6,539 bases of DNA from Pseudomonadota bacterium (lineage in GTDB: Bacteria; Pseudomonadota; Alphaproteobacteria; Micropepsales; Micropepsaceae), in contig JANYBR010000094.1 of assembly GCA_025360685.1 (NCBI GenBank), positions 1-6,539 of the forward strand, read 5' to 3'. A program made the translations under genes and the position numbers. The notes under the pieces are model-generated. The model saw only the letters and a program-made list of their open reading frames with translations. It was not told the origin of the DNA and searched no databases. Below, one piece after another: positions 1 to 6,113 of the stretch. Numbering within the stretch: position 1 is the first letter of the stretch; each line of letters starts with the position of its first letter.

Positions 1-1
1 C

Positions 2-931
2 GATGTGCTTAGTGATATTCTGGATACGGTTGAACTGAAGGCGGCTCTGTACTTTCGGACCGACTATCATCCCCCGTTCGGCGTTGCAGTGCCGGCTTTC
101 GAGCACGCCGCGCGCTTCCATCTCGTCATGCAGGGCTCGTGCAACGTCCGCCTGGAGGACGGGACAAGCATGCAAATCGAAAAAGACGATCTCGTGCTCG
201 TTCCCAACGGGGTTGCCCACATTCTTGCCAGTAAAGCCGGCATCGCCGGCGCGCCGCTCGAGACCCTCATTGCGCAGACGAGTTTCGACGGTTCGGGGCC
301 GTTTGTACTAGGTGCAGGTCCTTCCGAACAATCCTGCAAGATGGTTTGCGGCCATTTTACATTTTCCGATGGTGCGGATCACCCATTGCTGCGCGCGGTG
401 CCGAAAATACTGCACGTTTCCGCTGCGGATCGATCCGCCAACCACATGCTGGACGATGTCCTGCGTCTGGTCGTGCGCCGAACGATCGAGGATCAACCCG
501 GTGTCAGGGCCGCGGTAAGCCGGCTTTCCGAGATCCTCTTCATCGAAATCATGCGAATCGGAATGGAAAAGGCTCCGGATGTGAAAAGGGTAATGTCCGC
601 GGTGCACGATCCCCAAATCGGGCGTGCCTTGACCCTCATTCATAGCGATGTCGGCGCCGCTTGGACTGTCGAGAGCCTTGCCGGCGCGGTCGGCATGTCG
701 CGGAGCCGGTTTGCCGCGCAGTTCCGAGAATTCGTGGGGAGCGGCCCCATGAACTACACCGCAGAATGGCGGCTCCAACGCGCCCGACACTTGCTGGCGC
801 AAAACTCACTTTCCGTGAAGAGCATCGCCAGCCAGGTCGGTTTCCATTCCGCAGCCGCATTCACACGGGCCTTCTCTGGGCGCTTCGGGCGTTCCCCCAG
901 GGCGCAACGCGTTCATCTATACGACGTATAG
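2..931 (+). CDS. AraC-family transcriptional regulator with N-terminal cupin domain (5' partial)
   Basis: Cytoplasmic DNA-binding regulator of the cupin-AraC type. Numbering residues from the first GTG (position 5), the N-terminal ligand-sensing cupin spans about 1-135, with the cupin signature LVPNGVAHIL at 65-74 and the family motif MVCGHFTF at 113-120 followed by HPLLRAVP at 126-133. A helical linker follows. The C-terminal AraC DNA-binding domain covers about 200-300: first helix-turn-helix near 221-241 (TVESLAGAVGMSRSRFAAQF), second near 270-291 (SVKSIASQVGFHSAAAFTRA). Relatives usually have a few residues before the LSDIL motif, and the frame is open to the window edge (codon GAT at 2-4), so the GTG at 5 is probably internal and the true start lies upstream. 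The inducer and targets are unknown. The ferritin-like gene 169 nt downstream on the same strand is a plausible target by position only. The family call is secure. Confidence 0.93.
   Translation, partial: DVLSDILDTVELKAALYFRTDYHPPFGVAVPAFEHAARFHLVMQGSCNVRLEDGTSMQIEKDDLVLVPNGVAHILASKAGIAGAPLETLIAQTSFDGSGPFVLGAGPSEQSCKMVCGHFTFSDGADHPLLRAVPKILHVSAADRSANHMLDDVLRLVVRRTIEDQPGVRAAVSRLSEILFIEIMRIGMEKAPDVKRVMSAVHDPQIGRALTLIHSDVGAAWTVESLAGAVGMSRSRFAAQFREFVGSGPMNYTAEWRLQRARHLLAQNSLSVKSIASQVGFHSAAAFTRAFSGRFGRSPRAQRVHLYDV
917..931. promoter_or_regulatory. 15-bp perfect dyad overlapping the regulator's stop codon
   Basis: CTATACG, one central A, then CGTATAG form a perfect inverted repeat with 7-bp arms, ending exactly at the TAG stop of the AraC-family gene. 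The one-base centre makes an RNA hairpin poor, so a protein-binding site is the more natural reading. A 7-bp-arm dyad can turn up by chance about once in a window this size, so the support is its symmetry and location only. Confidence 0.25.
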
Positions 932-973
932 GTTGCCATTCGTCCCAACGACGTTGCGAAGCGTGCCAACCGG

Positions 974-1000
974 TGCGCCTGCGATTGTGTTCAGGCGGCA
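974..1000 (+). other. Intergenic hairpin between the regulator and the ferritin-like gene
   Basis: CGCCTG at 976-981 pairs perfectly with CAGGCG at 992-997 across a 10-nt loop. The stem can extend by TG (974-975) with CA (999-1000) if G998 is bulged. No T-run follows, so it is not a standard intrinsic terminator. It may be a leader or attenuating structure in the 5' region of the ferritin-like transcript, or the 3' end of the regulator mRNA. The rest of the 932-1100 gap shows a short dyad TTGAG-G-CTCAA (1011-1021) and no promoter I would defend. Confidence 0.3.
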
Positions 1001-1100
1001 TCGCGATCAATTGAGGCTCAAGCACCCACGCGCTCCCGAACCAAAAAGGGACAATCATGCGGGGCGCGCCGTATCCCGCTTTCAAAAAAGGAAAACTTAG

Positions 1101-1700
1101 ATGTCGGAATCAACGCAAAAATTGTCGCTTGAAAGCGGCCGTCGCGGGTTTCTTCGCAATGCCGGACTGGCAGTTGCCGGCGCCGGTGCGCTGGCCACAA
1201 CAGGACTTCCGGCACTAGCGACCTCGAGTCGTCACCGAGCCGCCGTCCATCACAACAACGATGTCGCGGTCCTGCAGGGCGCTCTTGCGCTCGAACATGA
1301 AGGAATTGCCGCTTACACACTGGCCGGCGGGACCGGCCTGCTGACGCCGGACGTATTGAAAATCGCGCTGACCTTTCTGGGCCACCACAAAGGACATCGC
1401 GACGCACTGGCAAAAATCATTCAAAAGGCCGGCGCTTCGCCCGTACAGCCGAAGACCGATGCGGAGTATACGACCGAGTTGAAGCTCGGCACGCTGAAGA
1501 GCCAGTCCGATGTAATCACCTTCGCCGCTGGACTCGAGAAGGGTGCGGCAAACGCCTATGTCGGCCAGATTGCAGCCTTGTCGGATCACGAACTCACGCA
1601 TCTCTTCGCCCAACTCTCCACGGACGAAGCCGTCCACTGGGCCGTTCTCGACGGCGCGCTCGGCCACGCGGTTCCTGCGGCCCCGTTCCTGTTTGGCTAG
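1101..1700 (+). CDS. Tat-exported ferritin-like domain protein
   Basis: A 199-residue protein with an N-terminal twin-arginine signal (GRRGFLRN, Arg14-Arg15) followed by an Ala/Gly-rich hydrophobic stretch (about 21-40), implying export of a folded, probably metal-loaded protein to the periplasm. The mature part is a four-helix ferritin-like bundle of the exported Ferritin_2-like type. Candidate di-metal ligands are Glu65 or Glu67 (ALEHEGIAAY), His96 and His99 (HHKGHRDAL), Glu146 (GLEKGAANAY), and Glu176 with His179 (DEAVHW). The second helix shows HxxH where classical ferritins have ExxH, which I recall as usual in this exported family. The start is supported by AAGGAAAA at 1088-1095, well spaced from the ATG. 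The cytochrome c gene begins 11 nt after the stop, so co-transcription is likely. Iron storage, peroxide handling or another redox role cannot be separated by sequence. Fold and export are confident; the reaction is not. Confidence 0.9.
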   Translation: MSESTQKLSLESGRRGFLRNAGLAVAGAGALATTGLPALATSSRHRAAVHHNNDVAVLQGALALEHEGIAAYTLAGGTGLLTPDVLKIALTFLGHHKGHRDALAKIIQKAGASPVQPKTDAEYTTELKLGTLKSQSDVITFAAGLEKGAANAYVGQIAALSDHELTHLFAQLSTDEAVHWAVLDGALGHAVPAAPFLFG

Positions 1701-1711
1701 CGACAAACGGG

Positions 1712-2113
1712 ATGCGCCGTCCCTCAACTCGCTTCGTGATGCCTTCGCTGGCCATAGCCGGCCTCCTTCTTGCTATGGGCCGGAACGTTCTTGCCGATAC
1801 TCTGGGCGATGCCGTTCAGGGAAAATTACTCTACGAAGCCAAATGCGGCGGTTGCCATTCGGTCGACTCCAATCGCATCGGTCCGATGCACCGCAACGTT
1901 ATCGGGCGTGTGCCCGGTAGCGTTGCGGGCTACGACTACTCGCCCGCGCTCAAAAAATTAGGAGGTGTGTGGACCTCAGCCCGCATCGATCGCTGGCTGC
2001 AAGGCCCTCAAAAGCTGGCTCCCGGCACCAAAATGTTCCTGACGGTCGCCTACTTCCGGGATCGGGCCGACATTATTGCCTATCTCGTGAGTGTGTCGTC
2101 TCATTCGCAGTAG
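1712..2113 (+). CDS. Small periplasmic class I cytochrome c
   Basis: A 133-residue mono-haem cytochrome of the mitochondrial/cytochrome c2-like type. A Sec signal peptide covers about residues 1-28 (basic start, hydrophobic 11-22, likely cleavage after VLA). The haem site is CGGCH, Cys45, Cys48 and proximal His49. IGPMHRNVIGR at 56-66 and GYDYSPALK at 73-81 match the conserved segments after the haem motif. The distal axial ligand is most likely Met108 in PGTKM. After processing it is about 105 residues, a normal length for this group. It carries single electrons between periplasmic partners. The ribosome-binding site is poor (ACGGG just before the ATG), which suits translation coupled to the ferritin-like gene 11 nt upstream. 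Physical pairing with that gene suggests it may donate or accept electrons there, but a respiratory or detoxification partner elsewhere is equally possible. Confidence 0.93.
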   Translation: MRRPSTRFVMPSLAIAGLLLAMGRNVLADTLGDAVQGKLLYEAKCGGCHSVDSNRIGPMHRNVIGRVPGSVAGYDYSPALKKLGGVWTSARIDRWLQGPQKLAPGTKMFLTVAYFRDRADIIAYLVSVSSHSQ

Positions 2114-2127
2114 GTTCAGCGTCAAGC

Positions 2128-2709
2128 ATGGCCACTCTAAAAACCAAAACTCTTCTCCGAGAAATTCGGGCCTGTACCGTCTGCGCCGCCCACCTCGCGG
2201 CGGGACCGCGGCCAATCGTTCAATTCGGCAACAAGGCGCGCATCGTAATCATCGGACAGGCTCCAGGCGCCCGCGTTCACGAGAGCGGCATTCCCTGGCA
2301 GGACGACAGCGGCAATCGGCTCCGCGAGTGGACCGGTCTTTCCGATGCCGACTTTTACGATCCTGACCTTGTCGCTTTGCTCCCGATGGGTTTTTGCTAT
2401 CCCGGCACCGGAACCAGCGGTGATCTGCCGCCGCGGCGCGAATGCGCGCCGCTCTGGCACGATCGGGTTCTTGCTCTACTACCTCAAAGGCGTTTGACAC
2501 TCCTGGTGGGCAGTTATGCCCATCAGCACTACCTCAAAATGCCCGCACGCCAAACCATGACAGAGACGGTTCGCGGATTTCGCAAATACGCAGCGGAATT
2601 CTTCCCTCTGCCGCATCCCTCCTGGCGTAGCGGCATATGGATGACTCGCAATCCGTGGTTTTCTCGAACCGTCTTGCCAGCATTGCGGGCGGCTGTCGCA
2701 AAACGCTGA
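2128..2709 (+). CDS. Uracil-DNA glycosylase superfamily protein with probable 4Fe-4S cysteines
   Basis: A 193-residue cytoplasmic protein of the UDG superfamily, whose members excise uracil or other damaged bases from DNA. Motif 1 is GQAPG (43-47), followed by SGIPWQDDSGNRLREW (53-68), equivalent to the GxPFxGxxG segment of family 4. Motif 2 is HPSW (163-166). Four cysteines, Cys16 and Cys19 (CTVC), Cys90 (GFCYPG) and Cys106 (RREC), have spacing like the cluster-binding set of family 4 UDGs. Gln44 stands where family 4 usually has Glu, so catalysis or substrate range may differ. I chose the ATG at 2128, 14 nt after the cytochrome stop. The same frame is open from a GTG at 1969, but that extra stretch lies inside the cytochrome gene and has no family similarity. 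No strong ribosome-binding site is seen. It is probably the last gene of the cluster. Superfamily is confident; activity is unproven. Confidence 0.87.
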   Translation: MATLKTKTLLREIRACTVCAAHLAAGPRPIVQFGNKARIVIIGQAPGARVHESGIPWQDDSGNRLREWTGLSDADFYDPDLVALLPMGFCYPGTGTSGDLPPRRECAPLWHDRVLALLPQRRLTLLVGSYAHQHYLKMPARQTMTETVRGFRKYAAEFFPLPHPSWRSGIWMTRNPWFSRTVLPALRAAVAKR

Positions 2710-2717
2710 AGTTGGGG

Positions 2718-2739
2718 CCGTGATCGATCAGGTTTTTTT
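2718..2739 (+). terminator. Possible intrinsic terminator after the glycosylase-like gene
   Basis: CC-g-TGA pairs with TCA-GG around a TCGA loop (2718-2732), directly followed by seven T (2733-2739), 8 nt after the stop codon. The stem is only 5 bp with a bulge, so the hairpin is weak. The immediate T-run and position at the end of the same-strand cluster favour a terminator. Confidence 0.4.
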
Positions 2740-2810
2740 CGACGCGAACACTAGCCGCAAAAATTGTCATTGACAGAAACTTAGTTTTTCAATGATGGAA
2801 TTGGTGAACT

Positions 2811-2957
2811 ATGACTTCCGAGTTGGTCGCTTTTGTTGCTCAAACAATCGCTACGCCGGCGACATTGACTGCTAGCCCGCTCGTAACGGTCTTGATTGCA
2901 CTCGTTAGTGCCCAAAGCGTGGCTCGATTTTCCTATAGCGCTATCTCCTCCCTTTAA
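2811..2957 (+). CDS. Doubtful 48-codon hydrophobic ORF
   Basis: An ATG at 2811 opens a 48-codon frame ending at TAA (2955-2957). The product would have an uncharged stretch, about residues 8-36, including SPLVTVLIALVSAQS, compatible with one membrane helix. I recognise no family. A TTGACA hexamer at 2770-2775 could be a -35 box, but no good -10 follows, and the only ribosome-binding candidate is a weak GGTGA. Third positions are roughly half G/C, so codon bias gives no support. The stop codon lies inside the left inverted repeat of the palindromic element, so this may be a frame truncated by that element, or chance. Confidence 0.15.
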   Translation: MTSELVAFVAQTIATPATLTASPLVTVLIALVSAQSVARFSYSAISSL

Positions 2958-3085
2958 GGAAGGGTCACAATTTGCGAGCGTGCGAGTAAATTTCGGGGAG
3001 GGGTTTTGCGCTACCCCTCGACCGCTCTCCGAATTGCGTCCGTACTTTGTCGGGACGGACGAATTCGACCCTCCCTCAGGGGGAG
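2948..3085. repeat. MITE/REP-like palindromic intergenic element, 138 nt
   Basis: Two 19-nt terminal inverted repeats, 2948-2966 and 3067-3085, match at 15 of 19 positions when one is reverse-complemented, and each can fold on itself (CCCTT/AAGGG on the left, CCCTCCC/GGGAGGG on the right). Between them are GAGGGG (2998-3003) pairing with CCCCTC (3014-3019), and GAATTgCGTCCGT (3031-3043) pairing with ACGGACGAATTC (3055-3066), a 12-bp stem with one bulged G and an 11-nt loop. No transposase is encoded and no clear target-site duplication is visible, as expected for a non-autonomous or degenerate element. Such elements usually occur in many genomic copies; copy number cannot be tested here. It ends 56 nt before cckA, so it may contribute to that gene's promoter or leader. 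Confidence 0.65.
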
Positions 3086-3141
3086 GGTTGGTTGCGCAAG
3101 GTCTCCTCGCCCAAGAACACAAAGGCGGGTAGACTCGAATC

Positions 3142-5250
3142 ATGACGGTGGTTCGCGGCCTCTCCAGCACAAGCTTGGGCGTGCCGGCCGGCGCATGGCG
3201 CTGGGCCGCGCTCGGCTTCCTGTTCCTGGCGCTGACCTCCGGCGGTCTGGCCGTGGTGACACCAAATGCGGTCGGCTGGGCCGGCGTGATGCTGCTGGCC
3301 GCCATCGGCGCGGTGGCGAGCCTGTTTCTCTTCGCTGTCTGGCCCAAGGAAAAGCTCGGCGCAGCCGACACCCGCCGTGTGGCAGAGGCGGCGGCCCGCG
3401 CCAATGTCGCCTGGGCGATCACCGGCGCCGATGGTGAAGTGCTGGATTGCAACGAAGTCTATCGAAAGATGTCCGGCGCGGCGGAAGGCGAATCTGCCCC
3501 GCCGCCGGAGCTGGCGCTGGCCGGCGAACCGTCGGCTGCGGTGCTCTACCGGCTGACCCGTGGCGCCGCCGAGGGAACGCCGCGCGAGGAATCCTTTATG
3601 GCCGGCCCCGGCATCGAGATCGTCGCCGCTGTGCGTCCGATCTCGAACGGCCAGACCGCCTGGTGGTTCACGCCACGGCTGGCCGCATCGCACGCCGTCG
3701 CGGCCGCTTCGAACACAAGGACGACGCAGGCGGTACCTGCGAACATCGGCGATATCTTCCGCGATGCGCCTGTCGGCGTGGCATTCGCCCAGGGCGACGG
3801 AAAGTTGATCGACGCCAACCCGGCGTTCGCCAAATTCTTCGGCGCTGGCGGCGCACTGCCCGGTCGCATGTTCGGCGAGCTCGTCGATGCCGTCGACCGC
3901 ACGCGCATCATCGAGTTGATCGCGCAAGCAGCCAAGGGCACCAACAACGTCGCCTCGGCGGAACTGCGCGCCGCCGGCCAGGAGGAGCGCACGGCCGAAT
4001 TGTTCGCCAGTCCGGTCAGCGGCGGACGTGTGATCCTCTACCTCGTCGACGTCTCCGAACAGAAAGCGCTCGAGACCAAATTCGCCCAGTCGCAAAAGAT
4101 GCAGGCGGTCGGCCAGCTGGCCGGTGGCGTGGCGCACGACTTCAACAACCTGCTCACCGTCATCATCGGCAATTCCGAATTCCTGCTGATGCGCCACCAG
4201 GCCGGCGATCCTTCCTTCAAGGAGATCAACGAAGTTCATCAGAACGCGTTGCGCGCGGCCACCCTGGTGAACCAGCTCCTCGCCTTCTCGCGCAAGCAGA
4301 CCATGCAGCCGCGCGTACTGGCCGTGCGCGACGTGACCAGCGAACTGGCACTGATGCTGCGCCGGCTGCTGCGAGAGGGCGTGGACCTCAAGCTCGAGCA
4401 TGGCGTCGACGTCTGGCCGGTGCATGCCGACGAGGCGCAGCTTTCCAATGCCATCATCAACCTGGTCGTCAATGCGCGCGACGCGATGCCCAAGGGCGGA
4501 ACGGTGACGATCCGTACCGCGAACGAGAACGTAACCACGCCCTCGGCGCTCGGCACCGCGATCATGCCGGCCGGCGAATATGTGCGCATCGAAGTCTCCG
4601 ACACCGGAATCGGCATTCCCAAGGAGCATCTGGGAAAAATCTTCGATCCCTTCTTCACCACCAAGCCGGTCGGACAGGGCACGGGCCTTGGCCTTGCGAC
4701 GGTTTATGGCATCGTCAAACAGACTGGCGGCTTTATTACCGTCGACAGCGAGATCGCCAAGGGCACTACGTTCCGCATCTTCCTGCCGCGCTATCGCATC
4801 GACGAGAACGCGCCGGCGGCAGCGGAAGTCGAACGCGCCGGCCCGCGTGATGTCACCGGGCAGGAAACGATTCTTCTGGTTGAGGACGAAGAAGCGGTGC
4901 GCAGTTTTGCCGCGCGCGCGCTCAAGCTGCGCGGCTACAGCGTGATCGAGGCGGCCGGCGGCGAAGAAGCGCTGGAGATCGTGCAGAACGCCAAGGCACC
5001 GATCCATCTGCTGATCACCGACGTCGTCATGCCCAACATGGACGGACCAACCTTGGTGCGCGCGGTCAAGCGCATTCGGCCCGAGATGGCCGTGATCTTC
5101 ATGTCGGGCTATGCCGAAGAAGCGTTCCGCCGCAACGATGAGCGCGCCGAGGACCTGCACTTCCTGCCGAAGCCTTTCGGCCTCAAGCAACTTGCCGCCA
5201 AGGTCAAGGAAGTCCTCGCCACCGCGCCCGTGCCGAAACGCGTGGGATAA
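3142..5250 (+). CDS. cckA: Hybrid sensor histidine kinase/phosphatase CckA
   Basis: A 702-residue inner-membrane hybrid kinase. In Caulobacter and relatives CckA passes phosphate through ChpT to CtrA and CpdR, controlling the cell cycle, motility or development. Order here: two membrane helices (about 19-39 and 43-66) joined by a very short turn; PAS-like regions near 80-180 and a clearer one at about 200-305; HisKA with phospho-acceptor His332 in GGVAHDFNNLL; HATPase with N-box NLVVNARDAM (440-449), G1 DTGIGIP (487-493), F-box FDPFF (501-505) and G2 GTGLGLA (513-519); and a C-terminal receiver with acidic pair Glu581-Asp582, phospho-acceptor Asp627 in ITDVVMPNMDG, and Lys677 in LPKPF. All catalytic residues are present, and length is close to Caulobacter CckA. 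The ATG at 3142 precedes the membrane hairpin and suits the family, though the upstream AAAGGCGGG is rather distant. No TTAA-N7-TTAA CtrA box was found upstream. Confidence 0.93.
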   Translation: MTVVRGLSSTSLGVPAGAWRWAALGFLFLALTSGGLAVVTPNAVGWAGVMLLAAIGAVASLFLFAVWPKEKLGAADTRRVAEAAARANVAWAITGADGEVLDCNEVYRKMSGAAEGESAPPPELALAGEPSAAVLYRLTRGAAEGTPREESFMAGPGIEIVAAVRPISNGQTAWWFTPRLAASHAVAAASNTRTTQAVPANIGDIFRDAPVGVAFAQGDGKLIDANPAFAKFFGAGGALPGRMFGELVDAVDRTRIIELIAQAAKGTNNVASAELRAAGQEERTAELFASPVSGGRVILYLVDVSEQKALETKFAQSQKMQAVGQLAGGVAHDFNNLLTVIIGNSEFLLMRHQAGDPSFKEINEVHQNALRAATLVNQLLAFSRKQTMQPRVLAVRDVTSELALMLRRLLREGVDLKLEHGVDVWPVHADEAQLSNAIINLVVNARDAMPKGGTVTIRTANENVTTPSALGTAIMPAGEYVRIEVSDTGIGIPKEHLGKIFDPFFTTKPVGQGTGLGLATVYGIVKQTGGFITVDSEIAKGTTFRIFLPRYRIDENAPAAAEVERAGPRDVTGQETILLVEDEEAVRSFAARALKLRGYSVIEAAGGEEALEIVQNAKAPIHLLITDVVMPNMDGPTLVRAVKRIRPEMAVIFMSGYAEEAFRRNDERAEDLHFLPKPFGLKQLAAKVKEVLATAPVPKRVG

Positions 5251-5258
5251 GCCCCACG
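5241..5258 (+). terminator. Weak hairpin over the cckA stop codon
   Basis: CGTGGG (5241-5246) pairs perfectly with CCCACG (5253-5258) around a six-base loop containing the TAA stop. No T-run follows, so it is at best a weak or Rho-assisted end, or an mRNA 3' stabilising structure. The remaining spacer to 5354 has a 10-bp palindrome ACAGCGCTGT (5303-5312) and no clear promoter. Confidence 0.2.
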
Positions 5259-5354
5259 GCGGCCAAATGAAGCTTCGTGCGGCGTAACGCAATTGTGTAA
5301 CAACAGCGCTGTGCCGCCGCTTAGATTGTCGCGATCACTCTGGGGCGGAGATCC

Positions 5355-6095
5355 ATGAACAAGATTTCGGTCGCGGCAGCCATGCTGGCCGCAGCGCTTG
5401 GCTGCGCGGCACTGGCTGCGCCGTTGCCAAGCTATGTTACGCAAGCCGTCGCGGACCCGACGCGGCCCAAGGACGATCGCGCCGCAGACGCAATTCGCGC
5501 GCCGGCCGAGACATTGGCCTTTGCCGGCGCGAAGCCCGGCATGATCGTGGGTGAACTTTATCCCTGCGGCGGATATTTCTCGCGGCTGCTCGGCGATGTC
5601 GTCGGCCCGAAGGGCAAGATCTATGGGCTGGAAACGACGCGCTGGAAGGGATGCCTGCCGGCCGATCGGAAGATGGCCGCTGAACCGGGCCGGACGAACA
5701 TCACACTGGACGGCGAGGCGTTCGGCGCGTTCAAGTTGCCGCAAAAGGTCGATCTGTTCTGGATCACGCAGAACTATCACGACCTCCACATCAAGGAGTA
5801 CGGCGCGGTCGACATGGCCGCGTTCAATCGCCACGTCTTCGCCTCGCTGAAACCGGGCGGTGTCTATTTCATCCTCGATCACCAGGCCAATCCCGGAACG
5901 AGCGAGGACGCCATTGCCAAGCTCCATCGCATCGAGAAGGTACAGATCATCCACGAAGTGACGGCCGCCGGATTCAAGCTGGTGGCCGAAGGCGAATTCC
6001 TGCATCGCCCGGGCGACGATCACACCAAGCCGATCTTCGATCCGGCGATCCGCGGCAAGACCGACCAGTACGCGCTGAAGTTCGTGAAGCCGTAG
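5355..6095 (+). CDS. Predicted exported methyltransferase-fold protein (COG4798-like)
   Basis: A 246-residue protein with a signal peptide (Lys3, hydrophobic Ala-rich 6-21, likely cleavage near ALAA at 19-22). The mature part resembles class I SAM-dependent methyltransferases of the COG4798 predicted group: a glycine-rich first loop (VGELYPCGGYFSRLL), then GPKGKIYGLE as strand 2, DLFWITQNYHDLH as the motif IV region, LKPGGVYFILDH as the conserved post-motif, and a family-typical end DPAIRGKTDQYALKF. The normal E/D-x-G-x-G SAM loop is altered to a form with Pro-Cys-Gly-Gly. Export is puzzling because SAM is cytoplasmic, so the protein may act before export, be wrongly called secreted, or have lost methyl transfer. 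Cys17 in ALGC is a poor lipobox. The start is supported by CGGAG (5346-5350), four bases from the ATG. The gene lies 104 nt after cckA; a functional link is not evident. Confidence 0.82.
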   Translation: MNKISVAAAMLAAALGCAALAAPLPSYVTQAVADPTRPKDDRAADAIRAPAETLAFAGAKPGMIVGELYPCGGYFSRLLGDVVGPKGKIYGLETTRWKGCLPADRKMAAEPGRTNITLDGEAFGAFKLPQKVDLFWITQNYHDLHIKEYGAVDMAAFNRHVFASLKPGGVYFILDHQANPGTSEDAIAKLHRIEKVQIIHEVTAAGFKLVAEGEFLHRPGDDHTKPIFDPAIRGKTDQYALKFVKP

Positions 6096-6113
6096 TCGCT
6101 GCGAGCGCTTCGG

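Noticed and set aside
1969..2127. 53-residue N-terminal extension of the glycosylase-like protein from a GTG
   Set aside because: It lies almost entirely inside the cytochrome c gene and has no family similarity; the ATG at 2128 directly precedes the conserved CxxC region.
2765..2800. TTGACA at 2770-2775 inside the dyad TGTCA-T-TGACA, read as a promoter/operator
   Set aside because: No acceptable -10 hexamer follows at 16-18 nt, and 5-bp-arm dyads are common by chance; kept only as weak context for the short frame at 2811.
2934..2944. Palindrome ATAGCGCTAT beside the palindromic element, considered as its boundary or a target-site duplication
   Set aside because: No matching copy occurs on the right side of the element, so it does not mark a duplication.
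2896..3132. A 78-codon + strand frame and the overlapping minus-strand frame at 2781-3452
   Set aside because: Both are mainly translations of the palindromic element and spacer (or antisense of cckA) with no ribosome-binding site or domain.
3076..5292. A 738-codon open frame on the minus strand, longer than cckA itself
   Set aside because: It is antisense to cckA and shows no recognisable domain. Long open antisense frames are expected opposite a gene with almost uniformly G/C third positions.
5284..5302. Repeated TAAC motifs as a CtrA site upstream of the methyltransferase-like gene
   Set aside because: They do not match TTAA-N7-TTAA in sequence or spacing.
5109..6023. A 304-codon minus-strand frame
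   Set aside because: Antisense across the cckA 3' end and the methyltransferase-like gene, both of which have clear domain support on the + strand; no family resemblance of its own.
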